DNA of 64,000 nucleotides from Moraxellaceae bacterium (GTDB lineage: Bacteria; Pseudomonadota; Gammaproteobacteria; Pseudomonadales; Moraxellaceae). The first letter of the stretch is position 1, and each line of letters starts with the position of its first letter. Below are positions 49,258-57,562 of this stretch, piece after piece. Made by a program: the position numbers and the translations under genes. The notes under the pieces were generated by a model, which worked only from the letters and a program-made list of their open reading frames with translations, was not told where the DNA came from and did no database searches. Location of the stretch: contig JAUXVU010000023.1 in the NCBI GenBank assembly GCA_030680295.1, forward strand, positions 930,001 to 994,000, given 5' to 3'.

Positions 49258-49378
49258 AATCATCTTCCTAAAATTAGTGTTTTCATTTCACTACGAAATC
49301 CGCAGCAAGACAAGACAGTGCACACACGTTAACATTCATTGCATGGCAGGACTTGTGATTTAACTAGCGGATAATGGC

Positions 49379-50005
49379 ATGGCATTACGTGAAGAAAAGA
49401 AACTGCAAACACGACAAGCACTTATTGATGCGGCGTTATCACTTATGCATAACGGCGCCGGATTTTCAGGTCTTAGCCTGCGTGAAGTTTCTCGCGTAGC
49501 CGGATTAGTGCCAACCGGCTTTTATCGTCACTTCCCCGACTTAGATGCACTGGGCTTAGAGATTGCACTTGAAGCCTGTCAAACCTTACGCAAACTCATG
49601 CGCAGTGTGCGGGCTGGCGCAGTAACAGGCGCGATATCCGAATCAGTGCAAACCATGGTGGCGTTTATTGACAATAAACCACTGTATATGGAGTTTCTGG
49701 CACGTGAACGGGCAGGCGGACCACCTTCCGTGCGCAACGTCATTCACACCGAGATTCGCCAATTTGTGCTTGAACTCAGTGAAGACCTCAAGAGTTGGCC
49801 GGCATTTCAAAGCCATCCAGATGATGACTTGTATATGCTGGCTGATTTGGTGGTAAACACCGTCATTCACTTAGCTTTGGATTTGCTCGCACTGGAACAA
49901 CAAGAGCCGCGCGAGGAGCTTATTAACCGTACTACCAAACAATTACGGCTAATCATGCTGGGCGCCATTGCTTGGCGCCCAGAGAAAGGCGCTATTTTAG
50001 CGTAG
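49379..50005 (+). CDS. fabR: FabR-like TetR-family transcriptional regulator
   Basis: A 208-residue TetR protein. The N-terminal helix-turn-helix (KLQTRQALIDAALSLM ... SLREVSRVAGLVPTGFYRHFPDLDAL, about residues 8-60) matches FabR closely at PTGFYRHF. The C-terminal ligand domain includes FLARERAGGPPSVRNVI, similar to the acyl-binding half of FabR/DesT. FabR tunes unsaturated fatty-acid synthesis (fabA, fabB). None of those genes is in this window. It ends nine bases inside the convergent dsbA gene. Confidence 0.78.
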   Translation: MALREEKKLQTRQALIDAALSLMHNGAGFSGLSLREVSRVAGLVPTGFYRHFPDLDALGLEIALEACQTLRKLMRSVRAGAVTGAISESVQTMVAFIDNKPLYMEFLARERAGGPPSVRNVIHTEIRQFVLELSEDLKSWPAFQSHPDDDLYMLADLVVNTVIHLALDLLALEQQEPREELINRTTKQLRLIMLGAIAWRPEKGAILA

Positions 50006-50608
50006 CGCTTTCTTCTCTCTTTCAACCAATGCTTGCACAATTTGCATGGTGCGAGCATCACTACCAGATACGACATACTTGCCATTAACGACCATCGCAG
50101 GCACGCCAGTTAATTGATAACGCATGGCCAGGCTACGTGACTGTGCCACTTTGGCATTTACCGCAAATGAGTTGTACAGGCTGTTGAATGAGTCCTGTTT
50201 TACACCAAACTGACTGTAGAACTTGGCCAAGCTGTTTTGATCAAACAGTCGCTGTTTACGCACTTGCACCGCATCAAACAGCGCATCATGAGACTTATCT
50301 AGGACACCAGACAGTTCAGCGGCGTAATAGCCACGTGCACTCGCTTCCCAAACTTGATTCAGCGCTGCCGGTGTTCGCACAAAGCTCACATTTTCAGGTG
50401 ATGTTTTTAACCAGTCCTTCACGTGGGGCTCTAAGTGATAGCAGTGCGGGCAGCCATACCAAAAAAACTCACGCACTTCGACTTTGCTTTTATCAGTCAC
50501 TGCAGCTGGATTACCAATAACGCGATAATCGCGACCTTCCACTGGCGTAAAAGCCAGCGCCCAAGTCGGCAACAGCAACATTATTAGTGCAATTAGTTTC
50601 GTTTTCAT
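49997..50608 (-). CDS. dsbA: Periplasmic thiol:disulfide oxidoreductase DsbA
   Basis: A 203-residue exported thioredoxin-fold protein. A signal peptide (about 1-19) precedes the active site FFWYGCPHCYHLEP, with C53 and C56, and the cis-Pro loop TGVPAMVVNGKY. It oxidises exported proteins and is reoxidised by DsbB (26240-26737). It is a single gene: a terminator separates it from the cytochrome genes upstream. The dsbA-cytochrome c4-c5 order with engB/polA matches Pseudomonas. Confidence 0.96.
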   Translation of the reverse strand: MKTKLIALIMLLLPTWALAFTPVEGRDYRVIGNPAAVTDKSKVEVREFFWYGCPHCYHLEPHVKDWLKTSPENVSFVRTPAALNQVWEASARGYYAAELSGVLDKSHDALFDAVQVRKQRLFDQNSLAKFYSQFGVKQDSFNSLYNSFAVNAKVAQSRSLAMRYQLTGVPAMVVNGKYVVSGSDARTMQIVQALVEREKKALR

Positions 50609-50686
50609 TCTTTTAAGTCCTTAGGCGAAAAACTCACGTTGAAATATAACGTCAAATGCTCGTGCCGGATGACTGCACAGGCAAGA

Positions 50687-50710
50687 AAAAGCCCGCCTAA
50701 GCGGGCTTTT
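50687..50710 (-). terminator. Rho-independent terminator after cytochrome c4
   Basis: AAAAGCCCGC-CTAA-GCGGGCTTTT forms a symmetrical stem about 15 bases beyond the c4 stop. On the minus strand it is followed by TTTTTCTTG. dsbA therefore probably has its own promoter. Confidence 0.9.
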
Positions 50711-50725
50711 CATTACAGCTTACGA

Positions 50726-51382
50726 TTAACGCAAACCTTGGATATAAGACGATAACGCTTCAATATCATTGTCAGATAGTTTTGCAGCAATCATTTGCAT
50801 TGGGCCTGGCTCAGTACCTACACCACCCGTCACACGCTTATCATCTGTCATATCTTCACGGCCTGCGGCACGGTATGCACGCAGTTGGGTACGAACATAG
50901 TCGGCATATTGACCACCTAAGCGAGGATAACCGGCAAATGAGTTACCTTTACCCGCTGGGCCATGACAACCTGCGCAAGCACTTAAGCCTTTACTGCTAT
51001 CACCACCACGATATAAACGCTCGCCAGCTGCTGCTAACTCTGGATTAGCCACACCACCGGTTTGTTTTTGCTGAGCAAAATACGTAGAAAGATTGGCCAT
51101 ATCTTGGTCACTAAGACCAGCAGCAATACCTGCCATCAGCGCATTATTACGTTTGCCAGACTTAAAAGCCTGCAGTTGCTGATAACTATATTTTGCATTC
51201 TGACCAGCAATCTTAGGGAAAGCAGGTGAAGGGCTATTTCCGTCAGCACCATGGCAAGCCGCACAAGCGCCTGCCAATGCTTGGCCAGCGGCAGGATCGC
51301 CTTTAGGCATAGCAGCAAAAGCAGGTAACGCAGCAAATGATCCGGAGATTACAAATACGACAGCGGCAAGCGATTTTTTCAT
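50726..51382 (-). CDS. Diheme cytochrome c4
   Basis: A 218-residue exported protein with signal peptide (cleavage after AFAA, about residue 24). Its two c-type heme motifs are CAACH (Cys40, Cys43, His44) and CAGCH (Cys136, Cys139, His140). The two halves are similar, and distal Met ligands are likely (NNALMAG, GPMQMIA). Cytochrome c4 carries electrons in the periplasm toward terminal oxidases. It is in one transcript with cytochrome c5, 20 bases apart. Confidence 0.94.
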   Translation of the reverse strand: MKKSLAAVVFVISGSFAALPAFAAMPKGDPAAGQALAGACAACHGADGNSPSPAFPKIAGQNAKYSYQQLQAFKSGKRNNALMAGIAAGLSDQDMANLSTYFAQQKQTGGVANPELAAAGERLYRGGDSSKGLSACAGCHGPAGKGNSFAGYPRLGGQYADYVRTQLRAYRAAGREDMTDDKRVTGGVGTEPGPMQMIAAKLSDNDIEALSSYIQGLR

Positions 51383-51402
51383 GGAAAATGATTCCGTTGT
51401 AC

Positions 51403-51693
51403 TTACTTAGACATGTACTTGATGAGTGCCTTAAACTCAGCGTCGGTGCAATCATTACACAGACCCTTAGCGGGCATCATCTTGTATCCTTGTTTAACGT
51501 GAGACAGCAATACCGCCTCGCCTTTTTTCATAATTGGTGCCCACGCTGCTTTATCACCAGTCTTAGGTGCGCCTAGTGCACCAGCTGTGTGACAAGCCCC
51601 GCAGGACTGCTTGTAACGCTGCTCAATTGGGTTGGCCTGTGCATTTACTGCCAATCCCATTACCAGCAAGGAAGCCATTATGTAGCGTTTCAT
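51403..51693 (-). CDS. Cytochrome c5-like monoheme cytochrome
   Basis: A 96-residue product starting at the ATG at 51693 (GGAG six bases before). The signal peptide ends near AQAN; heme motif CGACH (Cys31, Cys34, His35); late Met and the Cys pair CNDC typical of c5 (KMMPAKGLCNDCTDAEF). It is probably a soluble periplasmic or membrane-associated electron carrier. It is promoter-proximal to cytochrome c4. Confidence 0.92.
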   Translation of the reverse strand: MKRYIMASLLVMGLAVNAQANPIEQRYKQSCGACHTAGALGAPKTGDKAAWAPIMKKGEAVLLSHVKQGYKMMPAKGLCNDCTDAEFKALIKYMSK

Positions 51694-51821
51694 GAGACAC
51701 TCCACATGATTAAGTTAACAATCCACACCGGCTTACAGCGTACTCGACTGCGCGCAGTATAACGCAGTGAACTGATACGGTGTAGCCCTACAATTTATCT
51801 GTCTTTATAACTAGGTATACC

Positions 51822-52478
51822 ATGACGGACGCTGAACGAATTCTAGCTAGGCTTGCACAAATTTCCTTTCAAACGAGCTCGCCCACGTTAGCGCTATGCC
51901 CGCCCGACATGGGTTTTGAGGTCGCTTTTGCTGGACGCTCTAACGCCGGCAAATCCAGCGCCATCAATTGTCTGACGCGCCAGAAGCAACTTGCACGTGC
52001 CTCCAAAACCCCGGGACGCACACAGCTCATCAACTTTTTTCAGCTCGATGCCGACCGTCGTCTTGTCGATTTGCCCGGCTATGGTTATGCCAAAGTACCT
52101 GAAGCAATGAAACTAGCCTGGCAACGCCACCTAAGTCACTACCTACGCGAACGTCATTGTTTACGAGGCCTTATTATGTTGATGGACATCCGTCATCCAC
52201 TGATGCCATACGACCGCAATATGTTGAGTTGGGCGCAAGAAAGAACGCTGCCTATTCATATTCTGTTGACCAAAGCTGACAAACTCTCTCGCGGACCTGC
52301 CATGTCAAGCCTGCAAAATGTTCGTCGCGATCTCAAAAAACTTGGTATCGACGCCAGCATTCAACTGTTTTCCGCGGTTAATCGCACGGGCCTAGAAGAT
52401 GCCGCTATGCAACTAGCCACTTGGTTAGATATGAACTATGAAGAAAGCGCTAAACCTGAGGTTAATGAGGACGCTTAA
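51822..52478 (+). CDS. engB: Ribosome-biogenesis GTPase EngB (YihA/YsxC)
   Basis: A 218-residue small GTPase. Walker A is [12 protein letters not shown] (about 38-49). Others: [11 protein letters not shown] (switch region), [12 protein letters not shown] (G3) and [10 protein letters not shown] (G4). It is essential for late 50S assembly in most bacteria. Divergent from cytochrome c5 and convergent with polA, overlapping polA by four bases, as in Pseudomonas. Confidence 0.96.
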   Translation: MTDAERILARLAQISFQTSSPTLALCPPDMGFEVAFAGRSNAGKSSAINCLTRQKQLARASKTPGRTQLINFFQLDADRRLVDLPGYGYAKVPEAMKLAWQRHLSHYLRERHCLRGLIMLMDIRHPLMPYDRNMLSWAQERTLPIHILLTKADKLSRGPAMSSLQNVRRDLKKLGIDASIQLFSAVNRTGLEDAAMQLATWLDMNYEESAKPEVNEDA

Positions 52479-55237
52479 TGCGCCTCATCCCAGTTGTGGC
52501 CAACACCAACATCAACCACTAGTGGCACGGACAGTTCAGCTGCTGCGGCCATTTCACGCTTTAACAAGGTTGTGACGATATCCACTTCTGCCTCAGGCAC
52601 TTCCAGCACTAACTCATCGTGCACTTGCATCACCATCACTGCTTTCAGTTTTTGCTCGGCTAATGCTTTTTGCACACGAATCATGGCGCGCTTGATGATA
52701 TCAGCCGCGGTGCCTTGCATCGGCGCATTAATGGCCGCGCGTTCAGCCGCCTGACGCAGCATTGGCTTAGCGGCACGAATATCGCGCAACATTAAACGCC
52801 TGCCAAACAAGGTTTCGACATAACCCTGCTCATGGGCCTGTTGACGCGTGCGCTCCATATAAGACTGCACGCCGGGATAACGTGAAAAATAACGCGCTAT
52901 ATATTCCTGAGCTTCCCCTCGAGAAATGCCTAATTGTTTGGCTAGGCCAAATGCCGACATGCCATAAATCAAACCAAAGTTAACCGCTTTGGCAGCGCGT
53001 CGTTGCTCACTACTGACCTCAGCCAATGGAATACCTAATACCTCAGCCGCCGTGGCTTTGTGGACATCCTCGCCAGCACGGAAGGCCTTCAGCAAACCTT
53101 CGTCATGAGACAAATGCGCCATGATGCGCAGCTCAATTTGTGAATAGTCAGCCGCCATCAGCACCTGACCTTCGGGCGCAATAAAGGCCTGACGAATACG
53201 TCGACCTTCTTCACTACGAATCGGGATGTTTTGCAGGTTAGGATCAGATGAAGATAACCGACCAGTGGCAGCAACCGCCTGATGATAGGAGGTATGCACA
53301 CGCCCCGTGTCGGGATGAATCATTTCCGGCAGCTTGTCGGTATAGGTTGATTTCAGCTTGGCCAGGCTGCGGTGCTCTAATAAAAGCTTAGGCAGTGGAT
53401 GCTCTAGTTGTTCCAACACATTTTCTGCCGTGGAGTACTGGCCACTGGCAGTTTTCTTAGGTGCGGGAATGCCTAATTTATCAAATAGAATTTGCCCTAG
53501 TTGTTTCGGTGAATTTAGATTGAACTCTTCACCCGCCAACTCATAGGCCTGCTTTTCTAACCATAACAAACGTGACGACAAGGCCAGTGACTGCATTCTT
53601 AACTTGGCCGGATCAATCAAGGTGCCATGGCGCTCCATGGCCTGCAGCACACGCTGAACGGGCAACTCAAGGTCAGTTAATAAGTGCTGCAGCTCAGGAA
53701 TTTGCGCCAGTTGTTTGCTAAAGATCTGCGCCAAACGCAGGGTCATATCCGCATCTTCAGCGGCATAAGGGGCGGCTTGTTCCAGCGCCACTTTATTAAA
53801 CGTTACTTGCTTGACGCCTTTGCCCGCAATGGACTCAAAGCTAATGGATTCACGCCCTAAGTAGTGACTAATCAAGTCACCCAAATTATGGCGGGTGGCC
53901 GTGGCATCGAGTACATATGACGCCAACATCGTGTCAAAACTTACACCTGCTAGCAACACACCATGATTGGCTAATACATGCATATCGTATTTGGCATGCT
54001 GCAAAATTTTGGGTCTATTAACGTCTTCAAGCAGTGGTTTTAAGGCCTGCAAAACCATATCGACACTTAACTGTGTGGGCGCACCGTCATAATCATGCGC
54101 TACCGGAACGTACCAAGCATGGCCGGGCTGGGTCGCAAACGACAGGCCAACCAAGCGCGCCGTGTGGTAGTCCAAACTATTGGTTTCTGTGTCCATGGCA
54201 AACTGCGGTGCGTTAGTTAAAACCGACAACAGCTGTGCTAATGAAGCTTGGTCCAAAACCAGCTCAGTTTGCGTGGCCAGATTGGCTAGGTTCGTATCAA
54301 CGCTGGGTGTTGCCACAACTGCTGTGGTGGTTTGTACTGCTGTCCATCCAGTAGCATGATTGGCGGATGGGTTGTTTACAGCAGCTGTATCTAGCTCATT
54401 AAGCCAGCTACGAAACTCAAGTTCGCTATACAAGCGCCTTAACGCTTCTTCATCTGCCGGCTGCAATAACAACGCTTCAAGACCGACATCAAGTTCAACA
54501 TCACACTTAATCGTCACTAACTGGCGAGTCATTTCAAAATGAGGAATATGTGCGCGGAATTTCTCGCCTACTTTGCCTTTAATGTTGTCAGCCTGAAGAA
54601 TGATTTGTTCTAGGCTGTCAAACTCTGACAACCATTTGGCGGCTGTTTTGGGGCCAACACTTGGCACACCGGGAATTCCGTCTGAGCTGTCACCCACCAA
54701 CATTAAGTAGTCAATAAACTGATCGGGTCTAACGCCAAACTTATTTAAAACACCGGCTTCATCAAGTACCACACTGGTCATGGTGTTCACCAGCGTGACA
54801 TGGTCATCGACCAACTGTGCTAAATCTTTATCGCCTGTCGACACCAATACTGACTGACCTTGCTTGGCAGCAGTTCGAGTTAGCGTACCAATCACATCAT
54901 CTGCCTCGACATCTGGTACACATAACAATGGCATGCCCAACGCACGAACCAATTCGTGTAGGGGCTTAATTTGCGCCCGCATATCATCCGGCATGGGCGG
55001 ACGATGGGCTTTGTATTCAGGATAAATATCATCACGAAAGGTTTTGCCTGGCGCATCAAATACCACCGCAACATGACTTGGTTTTACCTGACGCAGCAAG
55101 CTGCGCAACATATTCGCTACGCCTTTGATTGCACCTGTTGGCTGCCCAGTGGCCGTAGTTAACGGCGGCAGTGCATGATAAGCACGATATAGGTACGAGG
55201 AGCCATCAACGAGCACCAAGGGAGAAGGCGTTGTCAT
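52475..55237 (-). CDS. polA: DNA polymerase I
   Basis: 920 residues from the ATG at 55237. The 5'-3' nuclease domain ([47 protein letters not shown]) spans about 1-290. A 3'-5' exonuclease domain follows with the DxE motif [12 protein letters not shown] and a late [12 protein letters not shown]. The polymerase domain (about 520-920) has motif [17 protein letters not shown], motif [20 protein letters not shown], and motif [14 protein letters not shown]. All three activities look intact. It fills gaps and removes RNA primers. Confidence 0.97.
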   Translation of the reverse strand: MTTPSPLVLVDGSSYLYRAYHALPPLTTATGQPTGAIKGVANMLRSLLRQVKPSHVAVVFDAPGKTFRDDIYPEYKAHRPPMPDDMRAQIKPLHELVRALGMPLLCVPDVEADDVIGTLTRTAAKQGQSVLVSTGDKDLAQLVDDHVTLVNTMTSVVLDEAGVLNKFGVRPDQFIDYLMLVGDSSDGIPGVPSVGPKTAAKWLSEFDSLEQIILQADNIKGKVGEKFRAHIPHFEMTRQLVTIKCDVELDVGLEALLLQPADEEALRRLYSELEFRSWLNELDTAAVNNPSANHATGWTAVQTTTAVVATPSVDTNLANLATQTELVLDQASLAQLLSVLTNAPQFAMDTETNSLDYHTARLVGLSFATQPGHAWYVPVAHDYDGAPTQLSVDMVLQALKPLLEDVNRPKILQHAKYDMHVLANHGVLLAGVSFDTMLASYVLDATATRHNLGDLISHYLGRESISFESIAGKGVKQVTFNKVALEQAAPYAAEDADMTLRLAQIFSKQLAQIPELQHLLTDLELPVQRVLQAMERHGTLIDPAKLRMQSLALSSRLLWLEKQAYELAGEEFNLNSPKQLGQILFDKLGIPAPKKTASGQYSTAENVLEQLEHPLPKLLLEHRSLAKLKSTYTDKLPEMIHPDTGRVHTSYHQAVAATGRLSSSDPNLQNIPIRSEEGRRIRQAFIAPEGQVLMAADYSQIELRIMAHLSHDEGLLKAFRAGEDVHKATAAEVLGIPLAEVSSEQRRAAKAVNFGLIYGMSAFGLAKQLGISRGEAQEYIARYFSRYPGVQSYMERTRQQAHEQGYVETLFGRRLMLRDIRAAKPMLRQAAERAAINAPMQGTAADIIKRAMIRVQKALAEQKLKAVMVMQVHDELVLEVPEAEVDIVTTLLKREMAAAAELSVPLVVDVGVGHNWDEAH

Positions 55238-55268
55238 TTTCACATCCACAAAAGTCTGCACAAGAGCA

Positions 55269-55283
55269 TGTTATACTGTCACA
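55269..55283 (+). promoter_or_regulatory. Zur-box-like operator upstream of zur-znuC-znuB
   Basis: TGTTATACTGTCACA, imperfectly palindromic, resembles the gammaproteobacterial Zur site (consensus of the form TGTTATANTATCACA, from memory), differing at one or two positions. It overlaps a possible -10 (TATACT, 55272-55277) and lies about 25-35 bases before the zur start. It would let Zur repress its own operon when zinc is sufficient. Confidence 0.5.
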
Positions 55284-55305
55284 TAAGACGATATTGGAAT
55301 CATCC

Positions 55306-55779
55306 ATGAAGCTAAGTGTAGGCCACGACCACGGTCATTGCATTCGAACCGCACTCGCCAAAGCAGAAAAAACCTGTACTGATGCAGGAGTTCGGCTTAC
55401 GCCTACTCGTCGTCGTGTCTTAGAACTTATTTGGGCCAGTCACAAACCGCTTGGTGCTTATGATTTGCTGGACCAACTTTCACAAGAAGGTCACAAACCA
55501 GCACCGCCGACTGTATACAGAGCATTAGACTTCTTATTGGCACAGCACTTAATCCATCGAATTGCATCACTTAATGCATTCACTGGCTGTACCGCACCGG
55601 AACACTCACATAGCGGTTATTTTTTAATATGCCAACTCTGCGGCAACGCTGAAGAAATTATTGATAGCCCGACGCTTGAAAAAGCCATTAAAAATGCTGT
55701 GGACGCCGCCAATTTTGTGGTTGCTTCTGGCACATTGGAGCTGAGTGGAACCTGTCAGCATTGCCATGACCAACACTGA
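55306..55779 (+). CDS. zur: Zinc-uptake regulator Zur (Fur family)
   Basis: A 157-residue Fur-family repressor (start ATG at 55306, GGAA upstream). The winged helix is KTCTDAGVRLTPTRRRVLEL plus PPTVYRALDFL. The structural zinc motifs are CQLCGN and CQHC near the C-terminus, and the regulatory site includes HSHSGYFLIC-like His/Cys residues (APEHSHSGY). A His-rich N-terminus (VGHDHGHC) is present. It overlaps znuC, placing it in the zinc-import operon. Confidence 0.93.
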   Translation: MKLSVGHDHGHCIRTALAKAEKTCTDAGVRLTPTRRRVLELIWASHKPLGAYDLLDQLSQEGHKPAPPTVYRALDFLLAQHLIHRIASLNAFTGCTAPEHSHSGYFLICQLCGNAEEIIDSPTLEKAIKNAVDAANFVVASGTLELSGTCQHCHDQH

Positions 55780-56581
55780 ACCATTACTCAAGCTGGATAA
55801 AGTCAGCTGGTCGGCTGGTAATCGGCTGGTGTTAAATCGTATTGATCTCCGTTTACATCGCGGTGAGATTCTTACCGTCATTGGGCCCAATGGTGCAGGT
55901 AAATCTTGTTTACTAAAGCTAGCTTTAGGCCTGCTTCCGCCATCAGATGGCAATGTTTGGCGAGCGCCTTCAGTACGTATTGGGTATATGCCACAACAAA
56001 TCAATATCAACCCTTACTTGCCACTTACTGTCGCGGACTTCATGCAACTAGCGACGCCTAAATCGAAGTCTCCAGCTTGGCTTCTTGGGTTAGGGCGGCA
56101 ACATCAATTTAATCGTAGGGCCATGCTAAATGCACTGGCTGAGGTTGGCATTGAGCATCTGCTAGTACAGCCTGTGCAGCAGCTTTCTGGTGGTGAAATG
56201 CAACGGGTATTGTTGGCTCGTGCCTTGCTTAAACAACCCGATATTTTAGTGCTAGATGAGCCGGTTCAGGGTGTAGATGTGAGTGGGCAAGCCGAGCTTT
56301 ACGGCATCATCAAAATGCTGCGCGACCGACACGGTTGTGCCGTATTAATGGTGTCACATGACCTGCATGTGGTCATGGCCGCCACCGACTTGGTGCTTTG
56401 CCTGAATCAACACGTCTGTTGTTCAGGACACCCTGAATTAGTCAGTCAGCATCCCGAATACCTACGTCTATTCGGCCCAACAGCGGCTGCTGACTTGGCC
56501 ATTTACACTCACCATCACGACCATCATCACACCCTGCATGGTGACCCTGCCCATTGCGACGAGGACTGTAAACATGGCTGA
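55766..56581 (+). CDS. znuC: Zinc ABC transporter ATP-binding protein ZnuC
   Basis: 271 residues from the ATG at 55766; a GTG at 55745 with GGAG four bases upstream is an alternative. Motifs are Walker A GPNGAGKS, signature QLSGGEMQRV, Walker B ILVLDEPVQG and H-loop MVSHDLHVV. The C-terminus ends in a His/Asp/Cys-rich tail (THHHDHHHTLHGDPAHCDED). It powers the ZnuB permease. It overlaps zur at its start and znuB at its end, so the three are translated together. Confidence 0.95.
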   Translation: MTNTEPLLKLDKVSWSAGNRLVLNRIDLRLHRGEILTVIGPNGAGKSCLLKLALGLLPPSDGNVWRAPSVRIGYMPQQININPYLPLTVADFMQLATPKSKSPAWLLGLGRQHQFNRRAMLNALAEVGIEHLLVQPVQQLSGGEMQRVLLARALLKQPDILVLDEPVQGVDVSGQAELYGIIKMLRDRHGCAVLMVSHDLHVVMAATDLVLCLNQHVCCSGHPELVSQHPEYLRLFGPTAAADLAIYTHHHDHHHTLHGDPAHCDEDCKHG

Positions 56582-57365
56582 TTGGATATGGCCATTGCTT
56601 GGCGGATTATTAATTGCCGCTGCTGCTGGCCCCCTGGGCTCACTCTTGCTTTGGCGCCGCATGGCCTATTTTGGTGACAGTCTTGCCCATGCGTCCTTAT
56701 TGGGTGTAGCACTGGCACTCATGACGGATTTACCTATGGGCGGCCTAGTCATGGCGGTCTGTTTAGTCGTGGCGCTTTTATTAAGTAAGTTACTTGATCA
56801 GCCCGAACACGGCGCTGACACATGGCTGGCCATTACCGCGTATGGCGGCTTAAGCATGGCACTCGTGTTAACCGCTGCACATAATGATGATGGCCATGGC
56901 CATGCCCTGGAAGACTACTTATTTGGCAACTTATTAAGTGTCAGTGTTGAACAGTTAATCGCCATGACTATTGGCTTGGGGCTGATCATGCTGTTGTTAT
57001 GGCGGACTTGGCCTGGCATGATCGCCATGGCCATCAACGAAGACACTGCGCGTGTAGACGGATGGCCCACACGCACATTACGCACGTTATTATTGCTATT
57101 GCTTGCCGGGGTGGTTGCTGCTGGCGCCAAAATCATGGGGGTTTTATTGATTAGCGCGCTATTAGTAGTGCCTGCTGCTGCCGCACGTTACATTTCACGC
57201 AGCCCATCCGACATGGCCATTCGCGCCAGCTTAATTGGCATGGTAGCCGTTGGCAGTGGTGTCACCATAGGTGTTAGCCAGCAGCTGCCTATTGCACCAC
57301 TGGTTGTGCTAAGTGCCATGCTGGCCTTGTTATTACTACTGCTGCGCCGACGTCTATTAGGCTAA
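56574..57365 (+). CDS. znuB: Zinc ABC transporter permease ZnuB
   Basis: 263 residues with about eight membrane helices, of the ABC-3 permease family. Typical regions are LGSLLLWRRMAYFGDSLAHA near residues 21-40, and later AGAKIMGVLLISALLVVPAA. It begins within znuC (ATG at 56574, with GAGG upstream). It imports Zn2+ with ZnuC. The periplasmic binding protein ZnuA is not in this window. Convergent with yheV, with a four-base overlap. Confidence 0.95.
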   Translation: MADWIWPLLGGLLIAAAAGPLGSLLLWRRMAYFGDSLAHASLLGVALALMTDLPMGGLVMAVCLVVALLLSKLLDQPEHGADTWLAITAYGGLSMALVLTAAHNDDGHGHALEDYLFGNLLSVSVEQLIAMTIGLGLIMLLLWRTWPGMIAMAINEDTARVDGWPTRTLRTLLLLLLAGVVAAGAKIMGVLLISALLVVPAAAARYISRSPSDMAIRASLIGMVAVGSGVTIGVSQQLPIAPLVVLSAMLALLLLLLRRRLLG

Positions 57366-57562
57366 GGCTTAAACTTCACCACACCACTGTCGTCAGGCGC
57401 ATCCGGCTCTTTCATGGTGACTTCCGTTGGGCGCACGTCTTGATAACCGCAGCGCACGCATTCAATCCATTCACGCTCACCGTCCCGACACAGCTGCAGC
57501 TTGTCTTCTAACTGACAGGCTGGGCAGGTCGCACCAGCGATAAATAGACGCCGAACAGTCAT
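57362..57562 (-). CDS. yheV: YheV-family putative zinc-ribbon protein
   Basis: A 66-residue protein whose N-terminal RRLFIAGATCPACQLEDKLQ and second Cys pair ECVRCGYQDVR form a CxxC...CxxC zinc ribbon, matching YheV. No function is established. Its start overlaps the prlC stop (ATGA), as YheV and PrlC genes often do. It is the last gene of the long minus-strand series from dprA. Confidence 0.88.
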   Translation of the reverse strand: MTVRRLFIAGATCPACQLEDKLQLCRDGEREWIECVRCGYQDVRPTEVTMKEPDAPDDSGVVKFKP

